DNA of 64,000 nucleotides, taken from assembly GCA_033675265.1 (NCBI GenBank), contig JAUJYZ010001058.1, positions 2,206,501 through 2,270,500 of the forward strand. The letters run 5' to 3'. Origin of the DNA: Actinostola sp. cb2023. Its lineage: Eukaryota; Cnidaria; Anthozoa; Actiniaria; Actinostolidae. The stretch's first letter is position 1, and each line of letters opens with the position of its first letter. A program made the position numbers and the translations under genes. Positions 13,931 through 26,800 of the stretch are shown here, in pieces. Below the pieces are notes generated by a model, which was not told the origin of the DNA, did no database searches, and was given only the letters and a program-made list of their open reading frames with translations.

Positions 13931-14749
13931 AGTTAAATATTGTCGGCTGCAGCACTCTACGTCTATGATCAACAACTGCATGATGTCTAAAATTCTATTT
14001 TCGGTGAATGTGGAAGGCATATTATCTTCATAAATTATTCGGCTGATTCCGATTCCCCTTGACCTTGTTGCCTATCTTATCATTGTGCATCTGAACCGAC
14101 ATTAACCGCCCATTTGATAATGATAAACTATCGGATGTGCGTACGCGTTTTTTAGATCAATGATGTACTAGCGGTCTTGAAATCAAGGTTTTTGGCGACG
14201 AATTTATTCGTTAATTCAGTATATGAACGTAGAAAATTCACGGTAATCCGGGTTCGAGTTAAACAAATGTATTCATTTGAAAAACTGGTTCTTTTGAGAA
14301 ATCTTGAATAAAACCTTAGTTAATAATTATATCATATTGATCTTCCATGTCTGGATGGAACTATTTTCTTTGTTCAGTGTTGCATGTTTTGGGATGAAAC
14401 TTTGGTCGTAGCAAGCCGTTTCAAGCTATGAAGGAACAGCACTGTTCAAAACAGTTTGTCGTGACCGACTGGCTTTTGTTTGACTGATGATCTCTCATCA
14501 TAATGCTCAGCTCAACTGCTCTATACACTCAAGAATGTTTGAAAAGATGCATTAGAGTAAATTGAATACCGATACAACCAAGGTCTTCCAATCATGAATG
14601 AAGACCAAATGAAAATCAATTCCTTCGAATTTCTTTTTCGTTTTTTTTTCTCTCCCGGACTTCCACAAAGCCGCCAAATGCATCTTTGTTTGCTGATAGA
14701 ATATTGAACAACCCCAAGACCACATCAAGGGATTAAATACAACATTTGC
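13931..14749. other. No gene recognised
   Basis: No frame with a recognisable domain and no strong repeat structure seen. Confidence 0.45.
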
Positions 14750-14888
14750 TAGAGTGCAATTTAGAAAAGCTTGAAAACTAAATAACTAATTAGCCTAAAT
14801 AGCACTAATGAAACAATAGAAAACAATAGAAATAGCACTATTTAGTTTAAAGTTAGTACTATTTCACGCTTTTCTAAATTGCACTCTA
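14750..14888. mobile_element. About 140 bp MITE with TA ends, copy 2
   Basis: Same family as 10401-10545: identical TAGAGTGCAATTTAGAAAAG end and matching CTAAATTGCACTCTA end. Internal differences are small deletions (a few bases in the TTAGTACTA blocks), so the two copies are close relatives. Confidence 0.78.
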
Positions 14889-16157
14889 CCCTATCCCGAC
14901 TAAACAGCCGTCCCTAACACGATATATAGAACTGTGTGCAGCTTTTACGTGACCCCTCCTTATACCATTAGGTCACCATCGATAGATACATCTAAATCAC
15001 TAAATGTTTTACCTACCTTTAATATGGAATAAGCCGTTCACAACTTACGAAGCATTATTAAAATAACAATTGTGTGCGACTAGATTTCAGTGCTAATTGA
15101 TTAATGTCCTGCTGAGAGTCAAGCTTTAGTATTAAACAAATCCGCATAACCGGTTTTGATTCAGTATGCCTCACAGCTGGTCTATTGTAGTTAAACTCAT
15201 ACCCCCCTCAGCTCGGCCCAGCGGGGAGAATCAGGGATTGAATCCAGCAGGGAGGGATGAGTGTGAAATGTACTCAAAATATAGTGGACTTTGCCCTGAG
15301 CCATTGTTGATTGAAAAGTACTTCAGCATGACGTTCAGACCTCGCGTGACCCCGTTGTCAATTATATCTCAGTGAGGGAAACTAGATTGATATAAATATT
15401 CTGTCTCAGCAAGGTGCCGGACGTAACTTATTGGGTGTTAAGTAGCTGGCTATTATAAACACATCAACGACTAACTGTTGATTTAATAAGTGTTTGTCGT
15501 TTCACCGGGATTTATAGAGTCACCATTGTATCTCTACCCTGGGTACCAGAGGCGTAGAGGGGGCCCCTGGTACCCAGGGTATTGTATCTCTTGAGTAATA
15601 CATATTTCAGTTGTTGCGGTCGACTGTTGATACATTCTGTCACAAATAACCGAGATAGAATTTCGATTTCACCTTGACTCTTTGCTTCTTAAATCTTGTA
15701 ACCATTTGCACCACTTTCGATACGAGACAAACCGTCTAGCACCAGGCTCCGCAACCGTGTACACAAGCATGTTTGTCATCAGGCCACCCTAAAAGCCTAG
15801 AGGCAGATACCGAGTACCAGCCCCTTGTACCTAAAACGCAATCAACTACGCTACTTGTACATAGATAGGCCTTACCTCAGGTATCCCACTCGAAGTGAGG
15901 TTACAAGCAGTACAAGTTCGTATTGCAAAGACTTTGGCAGTTACAGATGAAATTGAAAGTGACGTCCGAATGAACGATTTACTTTGCGCAAACACTTCAA
16001 TAGTATGGATGACACCCTTCTCTGCGTCGTCTGTGCCGAAAGACTTGACAACCTTGTCATTTCTCAGACATCACAATTCTTTTTTATGTTAAACTGAGCT
16101 GCTCCTTGTGCCCTTGAAGTATACTCGTATTTCTGTTTTTCTTCTTGATACATATAG
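14889..16157. other. No gene recognised; one small palindrome
   Basis: No convincing coding frame. At 15535-15585 the phrase ACCCTGGGTACCAG and its complement CTGGTACCCAGGGT face each other across a GC-rich loop. Confidence 0.45.
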
Positions 16158-16320
16158 GTTATTACACGGGTAGTTGGGTAATACGGCTGGATATTTTTAC
16201 GAGTCGTGCCGTATTTTGACGAGCCGTAAAACTGAGCGCGCGCGCAAAATTGACGTGTCCGAATTCTAAAACGTGTAATACGCTGTCATATTTGTACTCG
16301 TATTTGTACTGTAAGTTTAC
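16158..16320. repeat. Dispersed inverted-repeat element, copy 1
   Basis: Contains GGGTAGTTGGGTAATACGGC, ACGAGTCGTGCCGTATTTTG and CAAATATGACAGCGTATTAC-type phrases. The same phrases recur in opposite orientation at 57571-57851, inside intron 2 of transporter copy F. Confidence 0.65.
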
Positions 16321-16449
16321 AAGTTGTGTAATAAATGTAGTTATTTGACGCATGCAAGCAATCAAATGTTCATGAGAAAACTTAAGAATCATATCGCGGG
16401 CCATGTTACCAGCAAGCAATCACTGACGGGGCATGTATACTATCCACAA

Positions 16450-18440
16450 CCCCGCCATACATGCATATGCTTCAACACCAGAGCAATGCATCAGTGGAGT
16501 TGTAAACATACCTTCGCAGATCCCAAATACCAGGTATTCCAAGTTCTGCAGCGTATTTAGCTTGGAAATAGAAAATTAATCGATCATGAAATGAAAAGTG
16601 GAAATATCTGCAGAGATCTTGCGTGAAGTGAGACTGAGTATAGTTCAGTTGACTGAAGTTCAGCGGAAACTCACCAAATGAACGTACGGGAGAAGAGATC
16701 CTAGAAAACTCATCGAGGTTGAAAGCGCGAAAGCATCACAAACACGGGATCTTTGAGCAATGACAAGTCCAACGACCGCAGATATCTGCACCATCCTTCA
16801 TCAGAGGGTTCCCTTTGTACTGATTCTTGTTGTTCTGGTTTCTTTCTTCTCGTAATGATGCATCCCAGAATGCAGGGTACCACACTGATAGCAGCCAACA
16901 CCATCAATGTTTTCCTCCAATCAAGATGTTCCAAAAGTGTTTGTGTAACAGGGCTCATAAGAAGAGCGCCAGCTCCAGCCCCCACTGACGCCATGGCTGT
17001 AGCAACAGATCGATGTTTGTCAAAGTACAATGGAACGACTTGAAATGCAGCAATAGAAACCATTGCGGATGCATATCCCACCCCAAAACCGTAAGTAAAG
17101 TAAAGAACGTAGAGATTTGGAGCAAACGACGATCCCAGAAGATCCAGTGCGCATGTCAGTCCAGAACACACCATGACTACCCGGCATCCAAAGTGGTTGC
17201 ACAGCTTTGCTGACACAGGACAGATAAATGTCCAAAGTGCCGGCATCGCTATTGACACAACCAGAGCTGTCGAATAAGCCAGTTCACGCTGTCGGCCGCC
17301 ATTTTGAATTGGGGCAAACGCGGCAAAATTGATAGAAATCTGGATCACTTTGACTTGCCATAACTCCGCTCGATTTCGTTGGATTTTTAAAAACTTACCA
17401 TTTTAGAAAAGATGTGTTCTTTGTTATTGATGTCCTATAATATGATGGGTATTGGAAGGCTACAAATCGAGAAAAAAAGATTTTTGTTTTCAAAATAAAA
17501 CGTTCGGCACGTGAATATGCAAATTAGCTCGAAATTTTAAGATCCATTCGTGAAAAGAAGATTGACTCGTAAAAGGTAGTTAAAACACCTACATTGGTCT
17601 TATTTTCACCCCAACAACTCATATGCATGCCTGCTGATTATCGAAGTTTAAATGTTGAAAATCCAACGAAATCGAGCGGAGTTACGGCAAGTCAAAGTGA
17701 TCCAGATTTCTATCAATTTTGCCGCGTTTGCCCCAATTCAAAATGGCGGCCGACAGCGTGAACTGGCTTATTGAAATACAATGTTGTCAGCCGTAGGCCT
17801 TTTCATAGATAGACTGGAATTAGCCGAACGCAATGCATTCTGGACTAGATTCGGTACCAACACAACAATCTGGGCACCATATTGGATCGAAGAGCTCTGG
17901 AAGAACATAGCCGGACAAACTCACTTCATCATGGCCTCCGTGTGCCGTGATTGGCTGCAATAATGACACGAGATATTGCGAAAGGTTCGTTTTATTTGAT
18001 TTTTTTTCTTCGTTTGTTTGTTTACACGGCAATTTGAAGAGCATAAAAGAAACATTATACGTGGTACACCGTATAGTTTACTTACTAGAGATTACTCAAG
18101 GAGTATCTTGTGTCGTTATTGCAGCCCATATGGCGCCTGGATTGTTGTGTTTGTATCGAATCTAGACCAGAATGCACTGCGCTCAGCTACTTCCGGTCTA
18201 TCTTTGAAAAGGCCTATGAAGACTTGAATATACGGCAGTTCTTTTCTATATTCACCTGTTCTTGCTTTCCCAGCTTGGAATTCTTCCAGTATCCTCGGAA
18301 ATAAGATCCCATATGTGTACAAGGTTCCAATAACGACCATGTTGGCCATGGAAGAACACAAACAAACAAACCAGCCAAGAGACTTTGACATCGAGCTTTT
18401 TCCTATTTCAAATCCGCCATTTTGGAATTTGTCGGTTTTT
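16450..18440 (-). pseudogene. MCT-like transporter copy B, broken
   Basis: Remains of an e3-e4-e5 set on the minus strand. e3 at 18440-18256 is 185 bp: it lost 7 bp and gained 4 bp next to the DG..W motif but stays in frame. e4 at 17266-16675 has one extra codon and a 2 bp insertion at about 16726-16729 (GAAAGCGCGAAAGC where other copies read GAAAGCGAAAGC), which throws TM7 out of frame. e5 survives only as about 105 bp near 16553-16450: [11 protein letters not shown], then a large internal deletion leading directly to the GMFTTP region. No e6 is found downstream. No e1 or e2 is found upstream, where intron 2-like sequence (18748-18865) joins straight to 5' flank-like sequence (from about 18870), so e1 and e2 were deleted. 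A TIR element also sits in its e3-e4 intron. Confidence 0.8.
17276..17769. mobile_element. 494 bp TIR element inside copy B
   Basis: Near-perfect 112 bp terminal inverted repeats (17276-17387 and 17658-17769) starting AAGCCAGTTCACGCTGTCGG. Other copies read TCGAATTGAAA at this point, so the insertion duplicated AT (or TA). No transposase frame. The TA/AT duplication suggests a Tc1/mariner-related MITE, but this is inference. Confidence 0.85.
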
Positions 18441-18509
18441 CTGTTATAGAAAACAATTATGAGTTTCGCTGATATTTTCTTTGCTTGGATCTCAAAAGAT
18501 TTCGTTAAT

Positions 18510-18724
18510 CGCTTCATGATATTAAGGTTATTGAGGTTATAAGCCTCTTTTAATTTTCTTTTACGCACTTTTGTTAATTATCCTTCGGGAACTAGATGTA
18601 CGTTATATGAGGGTTGAAAAGGTCTATAAAGACGAAACTAGTTCCCGAAAGATAATCAACAAAAGTGCGTAAAAGTATAGTTAAAAGAGGTTTAGAACCT
18701 CAATTACCTCAATAACATGAAGCA
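18510..18724. repeat. Hairpin element beside copy B
   Basis: Arms of about 80 bp: GCTTCATGATATTAAGGTTA at the left and its near-complement ending at 18724, with ACGCACTTTTGTTAATTAT facing ATAATCAACAAAAGTGCGT. The loop is about 50 bp. Resembles a snapback MITE that disturbed the intron 2 remnant of copy B. Confidence 0.7.
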
Positions 18725-18869
18725 AGTATTAGTTTGTTTATTATTAATTAAATGTGAGTGATTGTCCCATTTCCAAATGTAAATGTTTTACAGTATTAGT
18801 TTACAGTTAGGTTGATTTTCGTTGATGTACCACGGTCATTATCCCGATAGTTATTAAAATACTGTGTGA

Positions 18870-19290
18870 TATACCAGTGTCATCAAACCTGTCACATTAA
18901 TTTGCATTATGACGTTGTATGAATTAAAGATTACAGCCTATTGTCGTTCCATGTAATGCTTAGACAGGACAATTTGTGCAGATACACGAAGACCTTGCCC
19001 ATTACCCTTGCAGTGTAAGTAATGCCAATGTCTTAATGAAAGTATCATCCAATGTCGGTCAGTAGACCATACTTAGGTATAGTTCAGTGTCCACAAACAT
19101 GGCCGAAGCCAAGTCGAGGTTGCAGCGTTGATAAAATACAGTGAATGTCACCAAGGCTCCACTAATTGGCGCCATTGTTCTTGGTCACATAACATAACTG
19201 TGAATTGTTCTATAGCTTGACTTGATGAAGTTCGAAGAAACAAGTTAGTAGTGCTACTGAGCCACTTTGTTTACGAGTTACAACAACAAT
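18870..19290. other. Duplicated 5' flank remnant of copy B
   Basis: Shares the block TCAGTAGACCATACTT ... GTTCAGTGT ... TTGATAAAATACA ... AAGGCTCCACTAATTGGC ... TGAGCCACTTTG with 29605-29960 (upstream of C) and 59370-60245 (upstream of F). The block therefore belongs to the ancestral duplication unit and may include promoter sequence; that role is inferred. Confidence 0.6.
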
Positions 19291-19316
19291 ATAATTGAGG
19301 AGAAAATGGTTAGACC

Positions 19317-19435
<119 letters not shown>

Positions 19436-19670
19436 TCGGCCCGGAAGACCTGACGTAAAATGACGGACGTCCCGTCTCTCCACACTCCATTAGATTGCAC
19501 TGCATGGAGGAACGTAAAAGAACCCACACCACTGTTCGACTAAGACTGAGGAGAAGAGCCCCACAGTGTATTGTATATATTGTTTTATCATATACATACC
19601 GAGATTTACTCACTGAAAACCTGTTTAATAAATTTTCGTTCGTTTACTCTTTCTAACCAATCCGAGGCCG

Positions 19671-19768
19671 CGTATCGTTTTTTCACGTGTGAGAAAAATG
19701 ATACGTCCAATCAGAAGTCACGTACGGTTTTTTTCACGTGTGAGAAAAATGATACATCCAATCAGAAG
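19671..19768 (+). promoter_or_regulatory. Tandem 50 bp repeat with E-box and CCAAT
   Basis: Two units of about 50 bp, each with a TTTTTTCACGTGTGAGAAAA core (CACGTG E-box) followed by a TCCAATCAGAAG box (CCAAT). They lie about 150 bp before the Crypton-like relic and could be its promoter-proximal repeat. The motifs are visible; function is inferred. Confidence 0.4.
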
Positions 19769-19910
19769 CTAGTTCATGTTTGACAAAAATATCAGTTTGC
19801 AAACAACAACTGGCGACGTTTTTTCTCCTACAAGATTCAGTCAAGGTATTTACTGTAAATATTTTGTTCAAAACATGAATGAAATAAATTAAGATTCTCA
19901 TCACTGGAAT

Positions 19911-20750
19911 GCTGCAACGACGAATACATTGATGGTCTGGATAACAAAAATACAAAAGAAAAAAACAGCCGAGACGTAAAACTCTTGAAAGACTTTTTAA
20001 AGTACAAGAACGAGGAAAGAGAGATTCAAGATATTCCTCCAGAGAAACTAGATGAGTATTTGGCCGAATTTATTCGCTCAGTTAGGCGAAAAGACGGAGA
20101 AAACTTTGAACCATCGAGCTTAAGATCATTTATTTCAAGTTTTAATTGAGAGGTATTTGAAACGCCAGAAGTATCCGCCAGCAAGTATTATAACCGACCG
20201 GAGATTTGAGATTATTCGCAAATGTCTTTCCTCTAAACAAAAGGAGCTGAAAAGAGAAGGCCGAGGCAATAAAGACCATGCAGCAGCTACATTGACAAAT
20301 AAAGATATCGAAGTTCTCCATGAAAAACAACAACTTGGTGTTCATTCTGCAGAATCAATTATAAATACCATTTGGTTAAACAACTCTATTCATTTTGGCT
20401 TACGAGGTTGCCAAGAGCATCGAGAAATGTGTTGGCGAGACGTGAAGTTACTCAAAGATACCCACGGAGTCGAGTATCTAGAATATACAGAGAGACAAAC
20501 AAAAACTAGAACAGGTATTGCCGACCCTTCTGATACAAGGAAAGTCAAGCCGAAGATGTTTGCCACTTCAAACGACAAAAATCCTATTGCTGTTTATAAA
20601 CTGTACAGCGAAAAGCGACCAGTGAACATGAACAACCCCGAATCACCGTTTTATCTCGGAATTAACCACACAAAGAAAGAAAACACCGATAAAAACTGGT
20701 TAAGTCAGCTGCCATGGGTGTCAACAAACTTTATTCTATCTTTGTTATAA
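19911..20750 (+). pseudogene. Crypton/DUF3504-like tyrosine recombinase, truncated
   Basis: A plus-strand coding relic in two frames. The first part (about 19911-20148) has LLKDFLKYKNEEREI and DEYLAEFIRSVRRKDG, typical of the N-terminal helical core. A frameshift near 20148-20156 is followed by an open 194-codon stretch with YPPASIITDRRFE, LHEKQQLGVHS, NNSIHFGLRGCQEHREMCW and YTERQTKTRTG. These match the DUF3504 domain shared by Crypton transposons and the ZMYM2/QRICH1 proteins they gave rise to. The frame stops after PFYLGINH... SQLPW, before the expected C-terminal part with the HxxR and tyrosine motifs, so the catalytic domain is incomplete. It could be a Crypton relic or a decayed ZMYM-like retrocopy. 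It lies between copies B and C in opposite orientation. An ATG frame at 19774 ending at a possible donor could be an upstream exon, but its phase does not fit. Confidence 0.7.
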
Positions 20751-20839
20751 GGGTAATAGACTGAATTGCCTCAGTAACAATACAGTATAAGAGACGTATA
20801 ACGATAATTTAATCTCAAAGTTCAAACGCATATTCTTTC

Positions 20840-23800
20840 TTAAGCATCAAGAGTTCCCTCTGGTTCAAGCTTTACTTGTTTTTCTTTCTGTTTGAGACAT
20901 CTCGTTATTTGAGACATGCAAGCAGACAGCAGCAGAAAACCACCAGCGGTGTAGAAAGCAGGATGGTACGACCCACTTACATCAGATAGAAAACCTGTTG
21001 GAGAAACGAAATGACAGATATGTGATCAGTGCTGATACCCAGAAGAACAAACAAACAAGAAAACAAGAAAACAAGAAAACGAACGAACGAACGAACGAAC
21101 CGGCCGACCGACCGACCGACCGACAGACCGACCACCCAATGCAACTACCAACCACCACCAACCAGCCAACCAACAGACCGACCGACCGACCGACCGACCG
21201 ACCGACCGACCGACCGACCGACCGACCGACCGACGACCCAATGCAACTACCAACCACCACCAACCAACCAACCAACCAACCAACCAACCAACCAACCAAC
21301 CAACCAACCAACCAACCAACCAACCAACCAACCAACCAACCAACCAACCAACCAACCAACCAACCAACCAACCAACCAACCAACCAACCAACCAACCAAC
21401 CAACCAACCAACCAACCAACCACGCAACCAACCAACCAACCACGCAATGCAACTACCAACCACCAACCACCACCAACCAACCAACGTACCGACCGACCGA
21501 CCAACTTTTTATAATTTTAGATTTTTTAGCACGTGCACGTTCTCACGAGTTTTATTGTAAGCTTTTTTGTGTTCTACGTGAATAAATAAATTATTATTAT
21601 TATTATTATTATTACCAACCACCCAACCTACCAACCCACCCACAACCGAACACATATAAAAACTTACCTGCTAGAACGGGACTTATAAAAAGAGTGACTC
21701 CTTGAAAAGCGATGCCCAATCCAAATCCCATACCGGCATATGACTTCATCATTATGCAATGCGCAGGAGTTGCATACAGACCTTCACTGATGCCAAACAC
21801 TACAGAATACACCATGAGATGAGTAAAGGTGGTTGCCAAGGGAACCAAAAAGTTATCCATTGCAAAAATAAATATTGCAAACTGACAAATCCGTAAATGT
21901 GGAATCCAGCCAGCGTCGCACAACTTTCCTGTCAACAGCCTGGACACTAATGAGGAGGTACCAATGGCAAAGTACATCCAAGATGAACGATGTCCAGGTA
22001 TTCCAAGTTCTGCAGCGTATTTTGCCTGGAAAGAGAAAATGAACAAATCGATCATGAAATGACAAGTAGATCACTAATTGGGGCAACTCACCAAGTGAAC
22101 GTAAGGGATGAGATTTCCTAGCACAGTTATCGAGAATGAAAGCGAAAGCATCACGAACACGGGATCTTTGAGCAATGACAAGTCCAACGACCGCAGATAT
22201 CTGCAGCATCCTTCAGCGGAGGGTTCCCTTTGTACTGATTCTTGTTGTTCTGGTTTCTTTCTTCTCGTAATGCTGCACCCCAGAATGCAGGGTACCACAT
22301 TGATAGCAGCCAACACCATCAATGTTTTCCTCCAATCAAGATGTTCCAAAAGTGTTTGTGTAACAGGGCTCATAAGAAAAACACCAGCCCCAGGCCCCAC
22401 TGACGCCATGGCTGTAGCAACAGATCGATGTTTGTCAAAGTACAATGGAACGATTTGGAATCCTGCAATATAAACCATTGCGGATGCACATCCTATCCCA
22501 AAACCGTAAGTAAAGTAGAGAACGTAGAGATTTGGAGCAAACGACGATCCCAGAAGACCTAGTGCGCATGTCAGTCCAGAACACACCATGACTACCCGGC
22601 ATCCAAAGCGGTTGCACAGCTTTGCTGACACAGGACAGAGAAATGTCCAAAATGCCATCGCTATTGACGCAACCAGAGCTGTCGAATTAAAATTAAATAA
22701 AACGTTGTCAACCATGGACACTTGAATATACGACAGTTATCAGTTTGCTATATTCACCTGTTCTTGCTTTCCCAGCTTGGAATTCGTCCAGTATCCTCGG
22801 AAATAAGATCCCATAAATGTACATGCTTCCAATAACGACCATGTTGGCCATGGAAGAACACGAACAAACAAACCAAGAGACTTTGCCATCGAGTTGGTAG
22901 CTTTTTCCTATTTCAAATCTGCCATTTTGGAATTTGTCGGTTTTTCTTTGATAGAAAACAAGTATGATTTAATGAAATAATTCCTTCTGCACACCCGAAA
23001 AGGATTCTGGGAACATACGGGAAATTTGGATAGGGCAATTCGCGCCATTTTTGTTTTTGATATAAGTGTCGAACCACCCCGTCCTACTGGCAAAATATTG
23101 CACCGACTTCTTTCTCTTTAGAGGTCACAACTCGTCCGAATTGCCTTCGTAGGTCTAGGAATTCCTAGTGAAATTACCTCCCTGGCCGTTCTGTGGATGG
23201 ATTCGAATCCATCCACAGAACGGCCAGGGAGGTAATTTCACTCTGGGGCCGCCATCTACTGCCAACAACATGCCTGGCGCCACTGTCTTCGTGAAATCAT
23301 GCACCTCCCTCCTCTAGTTCATTTAGAAGATTGCCTCGATATTCTGGCTTAACGATGTCAGCCTACGGGCTCCTGTAGTGGAAAATGGCTGCAAGAAAAT
23401 CGGCACTTATTCTCAAGTGTATTAAGGCCTGACACAGGAGCCTAATTAGCATAAACACATTATTTTCTATAAACTAAATACCATTCATGCTTTGAAGCTA
23501 AAACTTCTCCAAAATGTTAAGATCCATGAATTTGTGAAAATTTAATCGCGATAATAGCAAATGAAGTGTCACGTGACAAATCACGTGGTCAAGACTGATT
23601 GAAAAATTCAATCGAAAATGGGGTACGTAGAGACTTTTCTTAGAATACTAACTAATGTTTCATTAAATACCTTTGGTAGATATCTTTCTATTACCGCCTT
23701 TTAATGGTGTCTACATATTTTCATTAAGGAGAAAATTAAAAATAATCAAATAACTGGATTGGTCACGTGACCTGTTTTATGAATTATCTCTATAACTAAT

Positions 23801-26800
23801 GATTAAGGACACCGTTAAAAGGCGTATTTAGAAAGACCTTTCAAAACGTAACATTTAGACATGTGATCCATTATTCTTAGAAAAGTTTCTATGTACCCCA
23901 TTTTGAGCTGAATTTTTTCGACATATGTGGCCATGTGATTTGTCACGTGACCCATCACATCCAATAAACCACATCAAATTTTCACACACTCATGGGACTA
24001 AACATTTTGGCGAAGTTCTATCTCCAAAGCATGAATAGTTTTCAGTAAATAGAAAATATTGATTTTTATGCTAATTAGGCCCATGTGTCAGGCCTTAATA
24101 TACTTGAGCAGGAGCCCATTACTAGGAGCCTCCCTCTAGTAATAGGTTCATACGACATCATTTGCACAAATTGGGCTATTTTTAGATATGCAAATTTCCG
24201 AAGAATTTCAAATTGAAAAATAAATGGCGGCCAAACGAAAGACGCGAGGACTTGATCCAAAATATTGATATTCTTAATCCATGGAAGTCCAAGTCTATTT
24301 TCCCCCTGCACAAGATCGAGACGAACTGTACAATGAATGTATCACATGTATCAATAAACTGACATACTGCCAGAGCGCTTAGTGGCGACTTTTAGTTTGG
24401 CGACTCACGATGTCGCGAAATTCTTCTACGTTCTTCTACCTATCGCTTCATGTTTATTCTTGTTTTATCAACTTTCTTCTGTTGGTTTTTGATTCACAAT
24501 TTAGTCTTCGTAAGAACGAAGCGTTCTCACAGTGCATTTCGACTCTGATGAAGCAACCATCACCTTCATCATCACTGATATAGTTTCAGTGGACAGCGAC
24601 GCCAACATAACCAACCACACAAATGTGCACTTTGCTAAAGAACTTCTTCGCCGAAAGATTGTCGAAAAACAACTGAAACTTTGAACCGACGAACCGTGCC
24701 TTAAAGAGCGGCAAAGAGAACACTAAAACAAGAGGGTTATCACTGAGTGTATGGCGAAGTTCTTTCGCCAAAGACGACTTCAGTTCAAAGAAGGCAAGAT
24801 AACCGGCACTCCAAGATCAGCCACTGAATAAAAATGCGATAAAATCTTCATCCAGGCCACAGAAAAAGAAGCTCCCCTGTACCTCACTTCGCTGTTTTAG
24901 CTATAGAAGGAACTTTGTGTCAATGTCGAGAATTTTCGACAAAATCCTACTTCAGTTCGTGATTCATTTTGCTGCGTTTCAGACAACAAATGCTAATTAG
25001 CAAAACACACCGGCGGTTTGGAATATTCATAGCTTGGTTGTCACTGCTAGTCCTGCACAAGTTTAATTAGGTTCTTCGTAACAGATTATCCATGATACCA
25101 GATCGTTGAATTCCTTCTCAGAAAGAGCAGAAGATGTACTTCGTTTTTTGGCCGGGTTTTGAACTGGCCTTTGAAGTCTTTGAACTAGCTAGCTGTTTTT
25201 AGACGTTCTCGCACTTGAAGTTTTGATATAAATAATAATACCTGGAGTTAGTTTTTTGTTGTTTTGTTTTTAATGTTTTCAATCATTGTTCTTCCTCGCT
25301 TGATGAAGTACTGAAGTCAGACGACAACACTGGCAGATCTGCAATTTCACTAGAATCAGATTCTTCACTAGAACTACACGGTACGCTTTCGGCTGCCATC
25401 AGTGTTGAATCTGACGTCAAATTCCTATTGTGTAAGACGCGACATGATTGGTTCATCGCGCGGAATTTATAATGAGTGTTCTATTTTTAGCCCAATTTGT
25501 GCAAATGATGTCGTACAGACCTATTATAGGAGAGGAAGGCTCCTAGTAATGGGCTCCTGACTTGAGTTAATCAATACCGGATTATTTGAGCTTACGTGTT
25601 CGTTTAGGTAATGCGATCGTGCAATTTTTCGTCGAACAATTTTTTTTAAACTTGGCACAAAGATTGATTTTGAGTGCTAGAGTAGAAAAATGAAATAAAA
25701 AATGGGGGTCACCGAATCCATTGAGAAGATATAATTTTTCAACGATGGGACTCGAGGCCATCTTTTCTGGCAAAAATGGATAATGGAATTAAAAGCTCTT
25801 GCTGTCCATACAGGTCGGTAATAATAAAAGCAATAATTTCAAATGATACATATGTTAACATAATATCATGAAAAACCCGAATTTTGTCATTTTATTGTGT
25901 TGAACAATAATTTTTCAAAGCCAAAATTTCAAAAACAATTCATTTTGACCGTCCTTTACGATCCTATTTTTGGACATTTTGGCGATTTCCTTAAAATTTA
26001 GCTCGAAGACCTACCTTCATTGTTTGATATGTTTTAGCTTTCGTAAATACCTACTCAGGTCAAAAATATCAGGGTAGGTCACCGTGTTAGATTTTTAGAT
26101 ATTCGCCTTTGAATATTAAAATGCATGATCCGCCATATTGAAAGAGCTCTGCCACAGGAAGCCCAACCAATGAAAAGTAGTTCGAAAATGAACACTTCGT
26201 AGATTTACTAAAAAATAGCTCGAAGACCTGTCAGTCATTTTTTGATATTTTCTAGCTTTAGTTGACCTAGACTTACAGTGGAAAAATCAGGATAGGTCAC
26301 CGACTTAGATTTTTAGATAATCGCCGTTGAATATCACGCGCAGGAAAGATGCGCACGAATGCACGATCGCATTACCTTAAGGGAAAACTGTAGCCTAAAT
26401 TTATCTTTCGATAAAAACAAAGAGAATGTTGTGTACATTCATTTTCTGAAATAATTTTCAATTGTTTTTATTTTTATGGAGAAGAAACTCGAGTTTTAAT
26501 TGTAAAAAGACATAGATTACCGTTGAAACGATCGCGGTAGTAATTATTCCCCATAATAGAAATGCAGTCACAATATAGGGTAATTATAAGTGTATTGTAT
26601 TTTCTTGTACCCGAGAGAATGTTGTGAACGGATTTTAATATTCCCCATAAACGACGTCACAAACAAAAAGATCTGAGCCGACGGTAAAACGGCAAAATGG
26701 CGGATGATATTCCATATTGAGCGTAAATTATGTTGATATCTAAGAAAGATTTACAAAAAAATAATACTCAAGTAATGCTAGTACAAGAGATATCTAACTT

